DNA of 64,000 nucleotides from Actinomycetota bacterium (GTDB taxonomy: Bacteria; Actinomycetota; Thermoleophilia; BMS3ABIN01). The notes beneath the pieces were generated by a model, which was not told where the DNA came from, made no database searches, and worked only from the letters and a program-made list of their open reading frames with translations. The stretch lies in NCBI GenBank assembly GCA_023382335.1, contig JAMCPM010000006.1, forward strand, positions 134,372-198,371. The letters are read 5' to 3'. Both the position numbers and the translations under genes were made by a program. This document shows, piece by piece, positions 33,450 through 42,355 of this stretch (within the stretch, counting starts at the first letter, position 1; each line of letters starts with the position of its first letter).

Positions 33450-34568
33450 TTATTCTTGTGTTGTAACTGTAGCGGCGCTCAAACGGATAAGCGCGTTGAC
33501 AACCGCCGCGGCCACGGTGCTGCCGCCGCGGTTTCCCGGGATCGTTATGTGGGTAAGGTCTGAAGCGGCCAGCGCCTCCTTGCTCTCGGCTGCGCCGACA
33601 AAACCGACGGGAACGCCGACGACCAGCGCCGGACGGATGCCTTCTCCGGCGGCAAGCCTGAGCAATTCGAAAAGTGCCGTGGGCGAGTTGCCGATCGCCA
33701 CGACGGCTCCGTCCAGGTCCCGGGCCGCCAGCCGCACGGCGGCGGCGGCGCGGGTGATGTTCTCGCGGCCGGCCAGGCCGGCGACGCCCGGCTCTCCCAC
33801 CAGGCATGCAACCCGAAGCCCCCGGCCGGCCGCCGTCGGCTCGACGCCGGCGGCAACCATCTTGACATCACAGTATATTAATGATTTTGACGCAAGGGCC
33901 GCCACACCCGCAGCGACTGCACGATCTGAAAACAGCACCGCTCTCGCCAGCGATGGGTCGCCCGTGGTATGAACGATCCTGCGGATCACCTGATACTCGG
34001 GCTCGCCGCTGTCTGCCGGCTCCAGAAGGCTGTCGATGATGGCGAAACTTTCCACCTCGATCGGATGCTGCGGCATCGGGTCCGCAGCTCTGGCTTCATC
34101 GCCGGCCGCGGCCGGTGAAGCCGCATTGTTTGTTGCGGCATCCTGCGCTCCGTCGATATGCGCCAGCGCCCGCCGGGCAACCACTTCCACCAGCAGGTCA
34201 TCCGCTCCCAGCGGTTCGGCCATAACGATCTCGACGCCCGCCAGCTCCTTGCGCAACTGGCTGATGACTTCCGGGATATCCCGCTGGAGATGATTGCCGG
34301 TAAAGAGAAAATAAGGGGCCACGACGATCCGCCTGGCGCCCTGCCTGGCCAGCTGCCGGCAACAGTCATCGAGCGTGGGCTCGTTGAACTGAAGTGAGGC
34401 CGCCAGGACCCGGGCGCCGAATCTGACAGTCAGCCGACTGGCTACCCAGTTGAGCAGCACAGCGGCTTCCGGCGCGCGGCTGCCGTGGCCCAATACGATC
34501 AGACTGGTGCCGTCGCCAGCTGACAGGGCGCCATCGAATCCCGCCGGGGAAAAATCAGTTCCCGACAT
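33450..34568 (-). CDS. cbiXC: CbiX–CbiC fusion: sirohydrochlorin cobaltochelatase and cobalt-precorrin-8 methylmutase
   Basis: 372 residues from the ATG at 34568. Residues ~20–140 are a short CbiX (SLIVLGHGSRAPEAAVLL with the first metal His, APYFLFTGNHLQRDI with the second), which inserts cobalt. After an Ala-rich linker, ~170–368 are CbiC (IEVESFAIIDSLLEPADSGE, YQVIRRIVHTTGDPSLAR, IYCDVKMVAAGV, VAIGNSPTALFELLRLA, GVPVGFVGAAESKEAL, PGNRGGSTVAAAV), which moves the C11 methyl to C12. The steps are the first and almost the last of ring synthesis. It overlaps cobB by 14 bp, which sets the start; longer readings upstream are not protein-like. Confidence 0.9.
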   Translation of the reverse strand: MSGTDFSPAGFDGALSAGDGTSLIVLGHGSRAPEAAVLLNWVASRLTVRFGARVLAASLQFNEPTLDDCCRQLARQGARRIVVAPYFLFTGNHLQRDIPEVISQLRKELAGVEIVMAEPLGADDLLVEVVARRALAHIDGAQDAATNNAASPAAAGDEARAADPMPQHPIEVESFAIIDSLLEPADSGEPEYQVIRRIVHTTGDPSLARAVLFSDRAVAAGVAALASKSLIYCDVKMVAAGVEPTAAGRGLRVACLVGEPGVAGLAGRENITRAAAAVRLAARDLDGAVVAIGNSPTALFELLRLAAGEGIRPALVVGVPVGFVGAAESKEALAASDLTHITIPGNRGGSTVAAAVVNALIRLSAATVTTQE

Positions 34569-35973
34569 TGGAAGCCACCCCCTCAACGCCTGCGCAGGCG
34601 CCGACGAAACGAGCGGCGGCTGCGGGATTGCCGGAAAAATGTACATGGACGTATGAAGCCAGCACGTTTCCGGCGGCAAAGCCTTCGGCTTTGCCGCCGG
34701 CTTCACGGCTGGAAAAACAATCGTAAGCCAGTTCATCCTGGCGCCAGTCGATCGCCGACCAGTGAAATTCATGACCGCGGATGCTCGCGCCGGCGGCCAG
34801 CAGCAGGTTGTCCTTTTTGGCTATCGCCTCGACGTAGCCTAACGCCTGCCTTTTACCGGTCATTCTCGCGTCCAAAGGCAAGGCGCCCGCCAGGCTATGG
34901 CTCTTTCCTTCGATAAGGACCTCGCGGCAGAGATAGACAAGCCCCCCGCACTCCGCGTAAGCCGGCAATCCCTCCCGCAAAGCTCCGGCGACCGACCGGA
35001 GCATCGAGGCATTAGCCTCGAGCCCGCCGGCATACAGTTCCGGATAACCGCCGCCAAGGTACAGCCCTTCACATTCCGGCAGCTCCACGTCATGCAGGGG
35101 ACTGAAGTAAATGAGCTCGGCGCCGGCGGCCTCAAGGGCCTCCAGGCTGTCAACATAATAGAAAGAGAAAGCTTCGTCGCGGGCAACAGCTATGCGAACG
35201 CGGGCCTGTTGAGTTTCCGGCCGCGCCGTATCGGGTCGCGCCGCATCTCTGGCCGCAGAATCTTCCGGCCGCGCCGTATTCCGCGCCGTATCAGTCCGCG
35301 CCACTTCGAGCAGCCCGTCAATGTCGATATTTTCAGCGACGTGATCGATGATGCGCTGCAGGCGTTCCTCAAATTCCGCCTCGCCCTTTTCCGCCTGGAC
35401 GAGCCCCAGGTGACGCGACGGCAGACCGATGTCTTCCCGGCGGGGCATCACACCCAGTACCGGTACTCCCGCCTCGCGGGCCGCCTCCTCGAGAGTCCTC
35501 ACATGCCCTGGGCTGCCGGCGTTGTTGAGCACGGCCCCCGCCAGGTCTACGTTCCTGTCAAAAGCGGCAAAGCCGGCAAGCACGGGCGCCAGGCTGCGGG
35601 CCAGCCGCGAGCAGTCGACGACCAGCACCACGGCGCCGCCGGTAAGCTGCGCAACCTCGGCGGTGCTGCAGGAGCCGCTGCCGCCGGTTCTGCCGTCGAA
35701 AAGACCCATGGCTCCTTCAATCACGGAGACATCAGCACCCGACGACCCGCGCCGGTAAATTTCCCTGACGGCCTCTGCGGAAGTCAGCCAGGTATCGAGA
35801 TTCCGGGATCGCTGTCCGGTGACGGCCAGATGGAAGCCGGGATCTATATAATCAGGACCGCTTTTAAACGGCGCCACCTTGAGGCCGCGGCGCTTCAGCG
35901 CGCCCATGATCCCGGTGGCTATCGTGGTCTTGCCCACACCGCTGGCGGATCCGGCGATTACCAAAGGAGTCAT
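34555..35973 (-). CDS. cobB: Cobyrinic acid a,c-diamide synthase
   Basis: 472 residues (CbiA/CobB). Amidates the a and c side chains with glutamine and ATP. N-terminal P-loop domain: VIAGSASGVGKTTIATGIMG, FKSGPDYIDPGFH, VIEGAMGLFDG. C-terminal class-I glutamine amidotransferase: GLYLGGGYPEL, YAECGGLVYLC with the catalytic Cys, and a late His in YVHVHFSGN. Between them is an Ala/Arg/Thr/Asp/Pro-rich insertion (DTARNTARPEDSAARDAARP; DNA ~35205–35310) built of short repeats. The stop overlaps the cbiXC start. Confidence 0.94.
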   Translation of the reverse strand: MTPLVIAGSASGVGKTTIATGIMGALKRRGLKVAPFKSGPDYIDPGFHLAVTGQRSRNLDTWLTSAEAVREIYRRGSSGADVSVIEGAMGLFDGRTGGSGSCSTAEVAQLTGGAVVLVVDCSRLARSLAPVLAGFAAFDRNVDLAGAVLNNAGSPGHVRTLEEAAREAGVPVLGVMPRREDIGLPSRHLGLVQAEKGEAEFEERLQRIIDHVAENIDIDGLLEVARTDTARNTARPEDSAARDAARPDTARPETQQARVRIAVARDEAFSFYYVDSLEALEAAGAELIYFSPLHDVELPECEGLYLGGGYPELYAGGLEANASMLRSVAGALREGLPAYAECGGLVYLCREVLIEGKSHSLAGALPLDARMTGKRQALGYVEAIAKKDNLLLAAGASIRGHEFHWSAIDWRQDELAYDCFSSREAGGKAEGFAAGNVLASYVHVHFSGNPAAAARFVGACAGVEGVASNVGN

Positions 35974-36043
35974 AGCGATGTGTTCCTCATCATCAGTCCC
36001 TGCCTCGTCATCGAAGCCCGCCTCATAATAAAGCCGCGTCCAA

Positions 36044-37189
36044 TCATTTGAGTGCTTTCCTCATCGCCGACACCAGCTGGAAATTCTCGCGCTCGCTGCG
36101 GACCGCGATCCTGACATAACGGTCGCCAAGGCCGGCGAACGAGCGGCAGTCCCTGACCAGGATCCCCTGCCTTCCCAGTTCCTCCGCCAGCGCCTGTGAA
36201 TCAATGCCGGTCAACCTGCAGAGAAGATAATTGGCCTCGGAGTCAAGCGGCTCGATGCCGGGAACCGCCTCGAGATCGTCATAGAGCCCCGCCCGGGCCG
36301 CGGCGTTTTCCTGGCGGCTCCTGGGAAGATAATCCCAGTCTGTGAGCGATGCCTCCGCGGCTGCAAGAGCGAACGAATTCAGATTCCACGGCGGCATCTT
36401 GGTGCGCAGCCTGGCGGCGAAATCAGCATCCGTCACCAGGCAGCCCAGCCGCAGCCCGGCCAGTGCGTGAGACTTGGTGAGCGAGCGGATGACGTACAGG
36501 CCCTCGGCTACACCATAAGAAAGGATCGACTGCTCCGTCCCGCTGAAATCGATGAACGCCTCGTCGATCACCAGGCCGGCCCCCGCCGCGCGGCAACGCC
36601 GCCATAAATCTGCCAGTTCGTCAATGGGCGTCAGGTAGCCGGTCGGGTTGTTGGGATTGCAGGCGAAGACGAGATCGTAACCGGTTGGATCCAGACGGCC
36701 GGCTTCGAAGGCAAAACCGCGATCCTCTTCCAGCATGAATGAATCGCATTGGGCGCCGGCCGCCTCGCAGGCGCTGCGGTATTCGGAGAATGTCGGCTCG
36801 ACTATGAGCGCCTTCACGGGCTTCAGCGTCGCCGCCAGCCAGTAGATCACCTCGATGCTGCCGTTCCCCGGGACGATCTCATCCGGGAAGACTCCCAGAT
36901 AGGACGCCATTTGCCGGGCGAATGTCTCCCCTGTTTCCTCGGGATAATAATGGATGTCGACCGTCGCCGCCCGAATGGCGGAGAGCGCCGCCGGCGAAGG
37001 CCCCAGCAGGTTGATGCTGGCGCTGAAGTCCAGCAGTTCTTCCTTGGGGAAGCCGAAGCGCCGCGCCGCTTCCTCGCGGCGGCCGCCATGCGCGGGCGCG
37101 CCGGCCTGGGCGCCCGCTTTGGCGCCGGTGTCTGCTCCGGCGCCGGTCTCCGCTCCTGCTCCCGATTCGATTCCTGTCAGGTCTTTCAA
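36044..37189 (-). CDS. cobD: Threonine-phosphate decarboxylase CobD
   Basis: 381 residues, PLP enzyme related to HisC that makes (R)-1-amino-2-propanol O-2-phosphate for the nucleotide loop. Marks: LLDFSASINLLGPSPAAL, IHYYPEETGETFARQ, IVPGNGSIEVIYWL, FACNPNNPTGYL, IDEAFIDFSG and the PLP lysine in RSLTKSHALAGLRLGC. Context separates it from the canonical hisC at 2.8 kb. The first ~35 residues are a Gly/Ala/Thr repeat (GAGAETGAGADTGAKAGAQA) before the domain starts at HGGRREEAARRFG. It overlaps cobO by 4 bp. Confidence 0.9.
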   Translation of the reverse strand: MKDLTGIESGAGAETGAGADTGAKAGAQAGAPAHGGRREEAARRFGFPKEELLDFSASINLLGPSPAALSAIRAATVDIHYYPEETGETFARQMASYLGVFPDEIVPGNGSIEVIYWLAATLKPVKALIVEPTFSEYRSACEAAGAQCDSFMLEEDRGFAFEAGRLDPTGYDLVFACNPNNPTGYLTPIDELADLWRRCRAAGAGLVIDEAFIDFSGTEQSILSYGVAEGLYVIRSLTKSHALAGLRLGCLVTDADFAARLRTKMPPWNLNSFALAAAEASLTDWDYLPRSRQENAAARAGLYDDLEAVPGIEPLDSEANYLLCRLTGIDSQALAEELGRQGILVRDCRSFAGLGDRYVRIAVRSERENFQLVSAMRKALK

Positions 37190-37779
37190 TATTCAGTCCC
37201 TTCTCTGGCCCTCACACCGTTGTGATAGGGGTGCTTGATCTCTTTCATTTCTGTGACATAATCACAGACCTCGAGCAGCTCGGGCGGAGCGTAGCGGCCT
37301 GTAAGCACCAGCTCCACCGACGGCGCCTTCCGCCTGATCAGATCGATCAGATCCGGCAAAGGAATCTGCCCGTTTTTGACAACATGGGTGATCTCGTCGA
37401 GCACTACCAGATCGTGATCGCCGCGCATGACCAGGTCCCGGGCGATCTCCCAGCCGCGGGCGACAGTCTGGCCGCTCTCTTCCACCGCCAGCTTTTCTTC
37501 CCGGGTGGCGAAACGCGAGGCGCCGAACTGCCTGATCGTCAGAGGCCCGCCCTTAGGCCCGCCCATCTTCTCGGCGAAGACCATCTCGCCGGTCATGACC
37601 GTCGTGCGCTTGAGGAACTGGATCACCGCCACCTTGCGGTCACGGCCCAGCGCCCGCAGCGCCAGACCCAGGGCCGCCGTGGTCTTGCCCTTGCCGTTGC
37701 CGGTATAAAGATGCACCAGGCCCTGCGTGCGCGCCTGCTCCCACAGCACCCGCGCCAGGCGGTCATGATCCTCGTTCAA
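37186..37779 (-). CDS. cobO: Cob(I)yrinic acid a,c-diamide adenosyltransferase
   Basis: 197 residues of the CobO/BtuR/CobA family. P-loop LYTGNGKGKTTAALGLALRA, VAVIQFLKR, LVVLDEITHVVKNGQI and LVLTGRYAPPELLEVCDYVT are diagnostic. It attaches the 5'-deoxyadenosyl group to the cobalt of the corrinoid. Four-bp overlaps on both sides place it in the operon. Confidence 0.94.
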   Translation of the reverse strand: MNEDHDRLARVLWEQARTQGLVHLYTGNGKGKTTAALGLALRALGRDRKVAVIQFLKRTTVMTGEMVFAEKMGGPKGGPLTIRQFGASRFATREEKLAVEESGQTVARGWEIARDLVMRGDHDLVVLDEITHVVKNGQIPLPDLIDLIRRKAPSVELVLTGRYAPPELLEVCDYVTEMKEIKHPYHNGVRAREGTEY

Positions 37780-38732
37780 TCTCGTCTCCGGCCTAGAAAA
37801 AATTTGAGCACGGCGATATTCATGCGAAGCAGCGTTCCCAGGGCCAGCACCAGCCCCGCCGACGCGATCATCAGCCGTGCCGCCCGGTCGATATCCGCAG
37901 CCTCGGGCGAACGCAGCCCCGCGCCGATCAGCGGCCTCTCTATCTGTTTGCCGTCATAGGTGCTGGCGCCACCAAGGCACACGCCCAGCGCTCCGGCGTA
38001 GGCAGACTCGCAAACGCCGGCGTTGGGGCTGTCGTGCAGGCCCGAATCACGGCGCCAGACAGAGATGGCGCCCTGGGCGCTAGTGCCCGCCAGCGGGCTT
38101 AGAACTACAGCTGACAGCGCCGTCAGGCGCGCCGGGAAATAGCCGGCGGCGTCATCCAGCCGCGCCGATATCCAGCCGAAAAACAGATACTGCTCGCTGC
38201 GATAACCCAGCATCGAATCCAGCGTGTTGACCATCTTGTAGGCCATTGCCAGAGGCGCGCCGCCGATCAGGCCATAAAAGAGCGGAGCGATGACGCCGTC
38301 ATTGGCGTTTTCGGCCACGCTCTCGACCGTGGCGCGGATGACACCTTCTTCATCAAGACTGTCCGTGTCCCGGCCGACCATCTTGCCGACTTCGCGCCGG
38401 CCGTCCTCGACACTCAACTGCAGTCCGTCCTGCACTTTGCCGGCGTGCTCGAACAGTGAGCGTGTGGCAACAGCCGAAGAGATCAGCGCTGCCTCCGCCA
38501 CGTCGGCCAGCGGCCGCGGCAACGTCCTTAAAATCTTTCGCGTCAACATATACGTGGCGGTTGGGAACAGCAGCGCTACCGCCATTCCCGAAAGTCTCTG
38601 GGTGCAGCCGCCGCGTTCGCGCCCCGGAGCCGCCCAGTCGGCAAGGTCCACGGCCTTGCCCAGCCAGCATACCGGGTGCCAGCGGTTCGACGGCTCGCCT
38701 AAAACGAGGTCCAGAGAGCTGCCCAGCAGCAT
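37776..38732 (-). CDS. cbiB: Adenosylcobinamide-phosphate synthase
   Basis: 318 residues, membrane enzyme linking aminopropanol phosphate (made by CobD) to adenosylcobyric acid. Family marks: LDLVLGEPSNRWHPVCWLGK at the N-terminus, REVGKMVGRDTDSLDEEGVI, ATVESVAENANDGVIAPLFY, GGAPLAMAYKMVNTLDSMLG and DDAAGYFPARLTAL. Several membrane helices. It overlaps cobO by 4 bp. Confidence 0.93.
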   Translation of the reverse strand: MLLGSSLDLVLGEPSNRWHPVCWLGKAVDLADWAAPGRERGGCTQRLSGMAVALLFPTATYMLTRKILRTLPRPLADVAEAALISSAVATRSLFEHAGKVQDGLQLSVEDGRREVGKMVGRDTDSLDEEGVIRATVESVAENANDGVIAPLFYGLIGGAPLAMAYKMVNTLDSMLGYRSEQYLFFGWISARLDDAAGYFPARLTALSAVVLSPLAGTSAQGAISVWRRDSGLHDSPNAGVCESAYAGALGVCLGGASTYDGKQIERPLIGAGLRSPEAADIDRAARLMIASAGLVLALGTLLRMNIAVLKFFLGRRRD

Positions 38733-38753
38733 GTTGGCCCCCGTCGCTATCTC

Positions 38754-40271
38754 CTACCCCACTCCGATGATTTCATAAATCTTTTCCATATCGAGCGCCG
38801 CACGAAGCTCCCGGGCAAGGCGGTCGTATTCATGTTCCTTGCTAAGCTTCCGGTCCAGAAGTGGCAGCTCTACGGGGCAGTCAAAATAGGAAAGCAAACC
38901 CGAGAGGACGTCATCGCTGTCGAAGAATCCGTGCAGATAAGTGCCGAGGACCAAGCCGTCGCTGCTTACCGCGCCGTCCCCGCCACCGGCGGTCTGAAGC
39001 AGCTGGCTGGCTCCGGCCCCCAGGGTCGAGCGCCCCATATGAATCTCGTAGCCCGCCACGAGCGCACCTTCTCCCAGAAGCGGCGTTGAAGCCACCACCT
39101 CACCCCTCGCCTGGCGGGTCTCTTTCTCCGGGGAAAAAACCGTCTCCACATCGAGAAGGCCCAAAGCCTTGATGCTGCCGGCGCTGGAATCGATCCCCTG
39201 TGGATCGAGGATCTTGGTGCCCAGCATCTGGTAGCCTCCGCAGAGCCCGATGACCGGCGTGCCGGACTTCGCCTTGCGGATGATCTCAGCGGCCATGCCG
39301 CTGGACCAGAGGAACCTGAGATCGGAGATGGTGCTCTTGGTGCCGGGGATGATTATGAGGTCTGCGTCGGCGAGCCCGGCTGCATGTTCGGCAAAACGAA
39401 AATCAAACCCCGGGCACGCCTCCAGCGAATCGAAATCGGTGAAGTTGGACAGCCGCGGCAGGCGCGCCGCGCGCACCTTGACGCTCTTGCCGTTGGCCGG
39501 CAGGGATCCGCGAACATCCGACGGCCAGAGGGCCTGCCTGTCGGAGAGCGCTACCGAATCCTCTTCCTCGATGCGCAGGTCCCTGATAAACGGGATCACG
39601 CCCAGGACGGGCAGATTGCACCTGGCCTCGAGAAAATCCAGGCCCGGCTCCAGTATCGAACGGTCGCCGCGAAACTTGTTTATGATGAGGCCGGCTACCC
39701 GCTGGCGCTCCTCGTCCTGTAGCAGCTCCATGGTGCCGACCAGCGAGGCAAAGACACCTCCGCGCTCGATGTCTCCCGTGATCAGGACCGGGGCGTCGGC
39801 GATCTCGGCCACGGTCATGTTGGCGATGTCGCGGCCGCGGAAATTGATCTCCGCCGGGCTGCCGGCGCCTTCGATGATGACCACCTGGAACTCCCGCCGC
39901 AGCCGCTCCAGCGACTCGGAGACTGCATCCAGCAGCCCCATCTTGAAGTCATGGTAGGTCTGCGCCGTCATCGTCCCGACCGGCTGGCCGTGGACCACCA
40001 CTTGAGAGCCTGTATCGCTTGTGGGCTTCAGCAGAACCGGATTCATATCCACGCGCGGCTCGATGCCGGCGGCCTCCGCCTGCACGACCTGGGCCCGCCC
40101 CATCTCGCCGCCGCTGGTGTCGGCATAAGAGTTGAGCGACATGTTCTGGCTCTTGAAGGGCGCCACCGAGTAGCCGTCCTGCGCCAGGATGCGGGCCAGG
40201 CCCGCCACCAGCAGCGTCTTGCCGGCATGGGAAGCGGTGCCCTGCAGCATGATGGTTTTAGCCAGCGGCAT
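38754..40271 (-). CDS. cobQ: Cobyric acid synthase
   Basis: 505 residues (CobQ/CbiP), which amidates side chains b, d, e and g of adenosylcobyrinic acid a,c-diamide. N-terminal P-loop IMLQGTASHAGKTLLVAGLA, FKSQNMSLNSYADTSGGEMG, VVIIEGAGSPAEINFRGRDI, GDIERGGVFASLVGTM; C-terminal glutaminase with GTKSTISDL, VIGLCGGYQMLG (catalytic Cys) and GTYLHGFFDSD (His). It starts one base after the cobU stop. Confidence 0.95.
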   Translation of the reverse strand: MPLAKTIMLQGTASHAGKTLLVAGLARILAQDGYSVAPFKSQNMSLNSYADTSGGEMGRAQVVQAEAAGIEPRVDMNPVLLKPTSDTGSQVVVHGQPVGTMTAQTYHDFKMGLLDAVSESLERLRREFQVVIIEGAGSPAEINFRGRDIANMTVAEIADAPVLITGDIERGGVFASLVGTMELLQDEERQRVAGLIINKFRGDRSILEPGLDFLEARCNLPVLGVIPFIRDLRIEEEDSVALSDRQALWPSDVRGSLPANGKSVKVRAARLPRLSNFTDFDSLEACPGFDFRFAEHAAGLADADLIIIPGTKSTISDLRFLWSSGMAAEIIRKAKSGTPVIGLCGGYQMLGTKILDPQGIDSSAGSIKALGLLDVETVFSPEKETRQARGEVVASTPLLGEGALVAGYEIHMGRSTLGAGASQLLQTAGGGDGAVSSDGLVLGTYLHGFFDSDDVLSGLLSYFDCPVELPLLDRKLSKEHEYDRLARELRAALDMEKIYEIIGVG

Positions 40272-40272
40272 G

Positions 40273-40800
40273 TTACTTGACCTTCACGGGAATTCCCGAA
40301 ACGCAGAGGTAGACTTCCTCGGCGGCGGCGGCCAGCTTCTGATTGGCGCGCCCGGCGGCATCCCGGAAGGTCCGGGCGAGTGAATTATCGGGAACGATAC
40401 CCATTCCGACTTCGTTGCTGACAAGGATGACGCGGCCGTTGCCGCTCCGGCAGACCTCTACCAGCTGATCTATCTCGCGATCGATGGCCTTGCGGGAATG
40501 CTCGCCGGTGGCGATCCCCTGGGTGATCAGAAGATTTGAGATATAGACCGTGAGGCAATCGATCAAGACCACGCCGTCGTCTTCCAGGGCTTCGCCGACG
40601 GCCTGCGGCAGATTCTCGAAGGCTTCCACCGTGCGCCATCCCGAAGGCCGCCGGCGGCGATGCTCGGCGATCCGCTCGCGCATCTCGCCGTCGCGAGGCT
40701 CAGCGGTTGCGATATAGGTCACTTCCTCACTCTTGCCGCGGGCTATCTTCTCCGCCAGCCCGCTCTTACCGCTCCTCGCCCCTCCGGTCACAAAGATCAT
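40273..40800 (-). CDS. cobU: Adenosylcobinamide kinase / adenosylcobinamide-phosphate guanylyltransferase
   Basis: 175 residues. Starts MIFVTGGARSGKSGLAEKIA (P-loop), then VTYIATAEPRDGEMRERIAE, HRRRRPSGWRTVEAFENL with the guanylylated His region, VLIDCLTVYISNLL and VSNEVGMGIVPDNSLARTFR. It phosphorylates and guanylylates adenosylcobinamide ahead of CobS. First gene behind the second cobalamin riboswitch. Confidence 0.95.
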   Translation of the reverse strand: MIFVTGGARSGKSGLAEKIARGKSEEVTYIATAEPRDGEMRERIAEHRRRRPSGWRTVEAFENLPQAVGEALEDDGVVLIDCLTVYISNLLITQGIATGEHSRKAIDREIDQLVEVCRSGNGRVILVSNEVGMGIVPDNSLARTFRDAAGRANQKLAAAAEEVYLCVSGIPVKVK

Positions 40801-40824
40801 TTATCCACCGCTCCGGTCTGTTTA

Positions 40825-40854
40825 CAAAAAAAGCCCTCTTCCAAAGAAGCGGGC
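40825..40854 (-). terminator. Intrinsic terminator of the cobU riboswitch
   Basis: On the minus strand AGCCCGCTTCTTTGGAAGAG runs into GGCT and seven T. AGCCC pairs with GGGCT and CTTC with GAAG, with the U-tract at 40831–40825, only 24 bp before the cobU start. It is the expected off-switch for the aptamer upstream. Confidence 0.85.
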
Positions 40855-40917
40855 TGAATAGAGCAATCCTTCCACCCTAGCCACTCCCTCCGCGAAGAGT
40901 TGCCTGGCTAGAGCCTG

Positions 40918-41105
40918 TGGGCAGGTCTCCTGGCTCCTGGACATGCGCTCCGCGGCAGCCTTCCCGGGTTATTCCCAGTGGCCCGCCCTCCAAAGGGGCG
41001 GTTGCTCGCAAAGCATCCAGTTACAGTGGCGGGACCGCGCCGGCATTTCACCGGCTTCCCTTGGACGCCCCCTGAAGGGCGACCCACAGGCTGAAGCTTA
41101 TATGT
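40918..41105 (-). ncRNA. Cobalamin riboswitch upstream of cobU
   Basis: A textbook example on the minus strand: AAGCTTCAGCCTGTGGGT…, GGGAAGCCGGTGAAATGCCG, GCGCGGTCCCGCCACTGTAA, a peripheral hairpin domain, and GCCAGGAGACCTGCCCACAG near 40922–40941, which pairs with the 5' CTGTGGG to close the structure. It should control cobU–cobQ–cbiB–cobO–cobD–cobB–cbiXC. Confidence 0.95.
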
Positions 41106-41143
41106 ATTTAATTAGCGAAGTATACGGGCGAAGACACCTTTTT

Positions 41144-41665
41144 TCAAGAGGCCGGCGGCGTCTCGAACCCCATGCGATCGAGTTTTTGCTGCCGCTTCCA
41201 TGCTTCTTTGAGCCAGCGATAGACAATCATGGAAAATAATGCCTGGATCGAGAGAAAAGAGATGATCGCGACGGGGACAACATGCGCCCTGAATGGATTG
41301 CCCGCATTGTAAACGTAAATGTAGACCAGAAAAGCCAGCCCGGTGCCGATGGCGGTGACCTGCTGCAGCCCCACCATCCGGGTCATGTTCTTGAGGCCGT
41401 CAGCGTCACGCAAAAGGGCTGAGGTGTAACCCGGAGAGCCCAGGTCGTAGAACCTCCACCTGAACATGCCGGTGTTGAGGAGGTAGATGAGGGCGGCCCC
41501 CCTGCGTTCAAATGAGGCCCTGTCGGCGCGGACAAGATACGCCAGGGAAGCAACCAGTATGGCCGCCGCAGCAGCCGCCGACAGCGGCCACCAGTAAAAT
41601 CCCGGCAGCAGGATGGCGAGGGCGCAGGCCCCCATAAATATTCTGCCAGCCAGGAACGGATTCAT
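41144..41665 (-). CDS. Hypothetical four-helix membrane protein
   Basis: 173 residues with about four membrane helices (MGACALAILLPGFYWWPLSA, AAAAAILVASLAYLV, VTAIGTGLAFLVYIYVY, VVPVAIISFLSIQALFSMIV). Cytoplasmic loops hold SFERRGAALIYLLNTGMFRW and GLKNMTRMVGLQQ. No known family recognised. It precedes the NarL-like regulator? No: on this strand it follows the two-component genes by 12 bp, so it is probably the last gene of that operon. Confidence 0.65.
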   Translation of the reverse strand: MNPFLAGRIFMGACALAILLPGFYWWPLSAAAAAAILVASLAYLVRADRASFERRGAALIYLLNTGMFRWRFYDLGSPGYTSALLRDADGLKNMTRMVGLQQVTAIGTGLAFLVYIYVYNAGNPFRAHVVPVAIISFLSIQALFSMIVYRWLKEAWKRQQKLDRMGFETPPAS

Positions 41666-41677
41666 GCCGCTTTCCTG

Positions 41678-42355
41678 CTACTCCAGCACCTCGTCGAAAT
41701 CAACCTGCAGCATCCCCTTCTTGATGGCGTACTTGACCAGCTCGGCGCGCTTGTGCAGGTTGAGCTTCTCCATGATGTTGGCCTTGTGCGTCTCCACCGT
41801 CTTTACCGAGATGAACAGCGACTCGGCTATCTCCCTGTTGGTGTAGCCCTCGGCCACATGCGTGAGGATCTCACGTTCGCGGTCGGTCAGCGTGTCGTAA
41901 CTCGAGGTCGGCTCCTGACCGTGCCTCAGTTTTTCCAGGTAATCTTCGACGACCATCTTCGCCGCGCTCGGATAGAGGAAACAGTCGCCGCGGCTGACTA
42001 CATGAATGGCATTGACCAGGTCGCTGTCGGCTGCTTTCTTGAGCACATAGCCGGCGGCGCCGGCCTGCAACACCTGGAAGAGGTACTCCTCGTTGTCGTG
42101 CATGGTCAGCACCAGGATCTTCACATCCTGGTCGCGCTTCTTGATCTGCTTGGTTGCCTCCATGCCGTTCATGACCGGCATGCCGATGTCCATCAGCACG
42201 ATATCAGGATGCAGCTCCTGCACTTTCTGCACGGCCTCGCGGCCGTTTTCCGCTTCCCCCACAACTTCTATGTCCTTTTCCTCGCCCAACAGCCTGACGA
42301 GGCCCGCGCGGAGAATCGCGTGATCGTCCGCCAGCAGTATCCTGATCTTGCTCAC
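41678..42355 (-). CDS. NarL/FixJ-family response regulator
   Basis: 225 residues. REC domain ~4–120 (RILLADDHAILRAGLVRLLG, phospho-acceptor Asp in DIVLMDIGMPVMNG, conserved Lys in YVLKKAADSDLVNAIHV) and a LuxR-type helix-turn-helix ~155–215 (LTDREREILTHVAEGYTNRE, SLFISVKTVETHKANIMEKL). It overlaps the kinase gene by 4 bp, so the two are partners. Target genes are not evident. Confidence 0.93.
   Translation of the reverse strand: MSKIRILLADDHAILRAGLVRLLGEEKDIEVVGEAENGREAVQKVQELHPDIVLMDIGMPVMNGMEATKQIKKRDQDVKILVLTMHDNEEYLFQVLQAGAAGYVLKKAADSDLVNAIHVVSRGDCFLYPSAAKMVVEDYLEKLRHGQEPTSSYDTLTDREREILTHVAEGYTNREIAESLFISVKTVETHKANIMEKLNLHKRAELVKYAIKKGMLQVDFDEVLE

Noticed and set aside
34897-36051. 384-codon open frame antisense to cobB
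   Set aside because: Entirely opposite a well conserved gene, with low-complexity composition and no motif.
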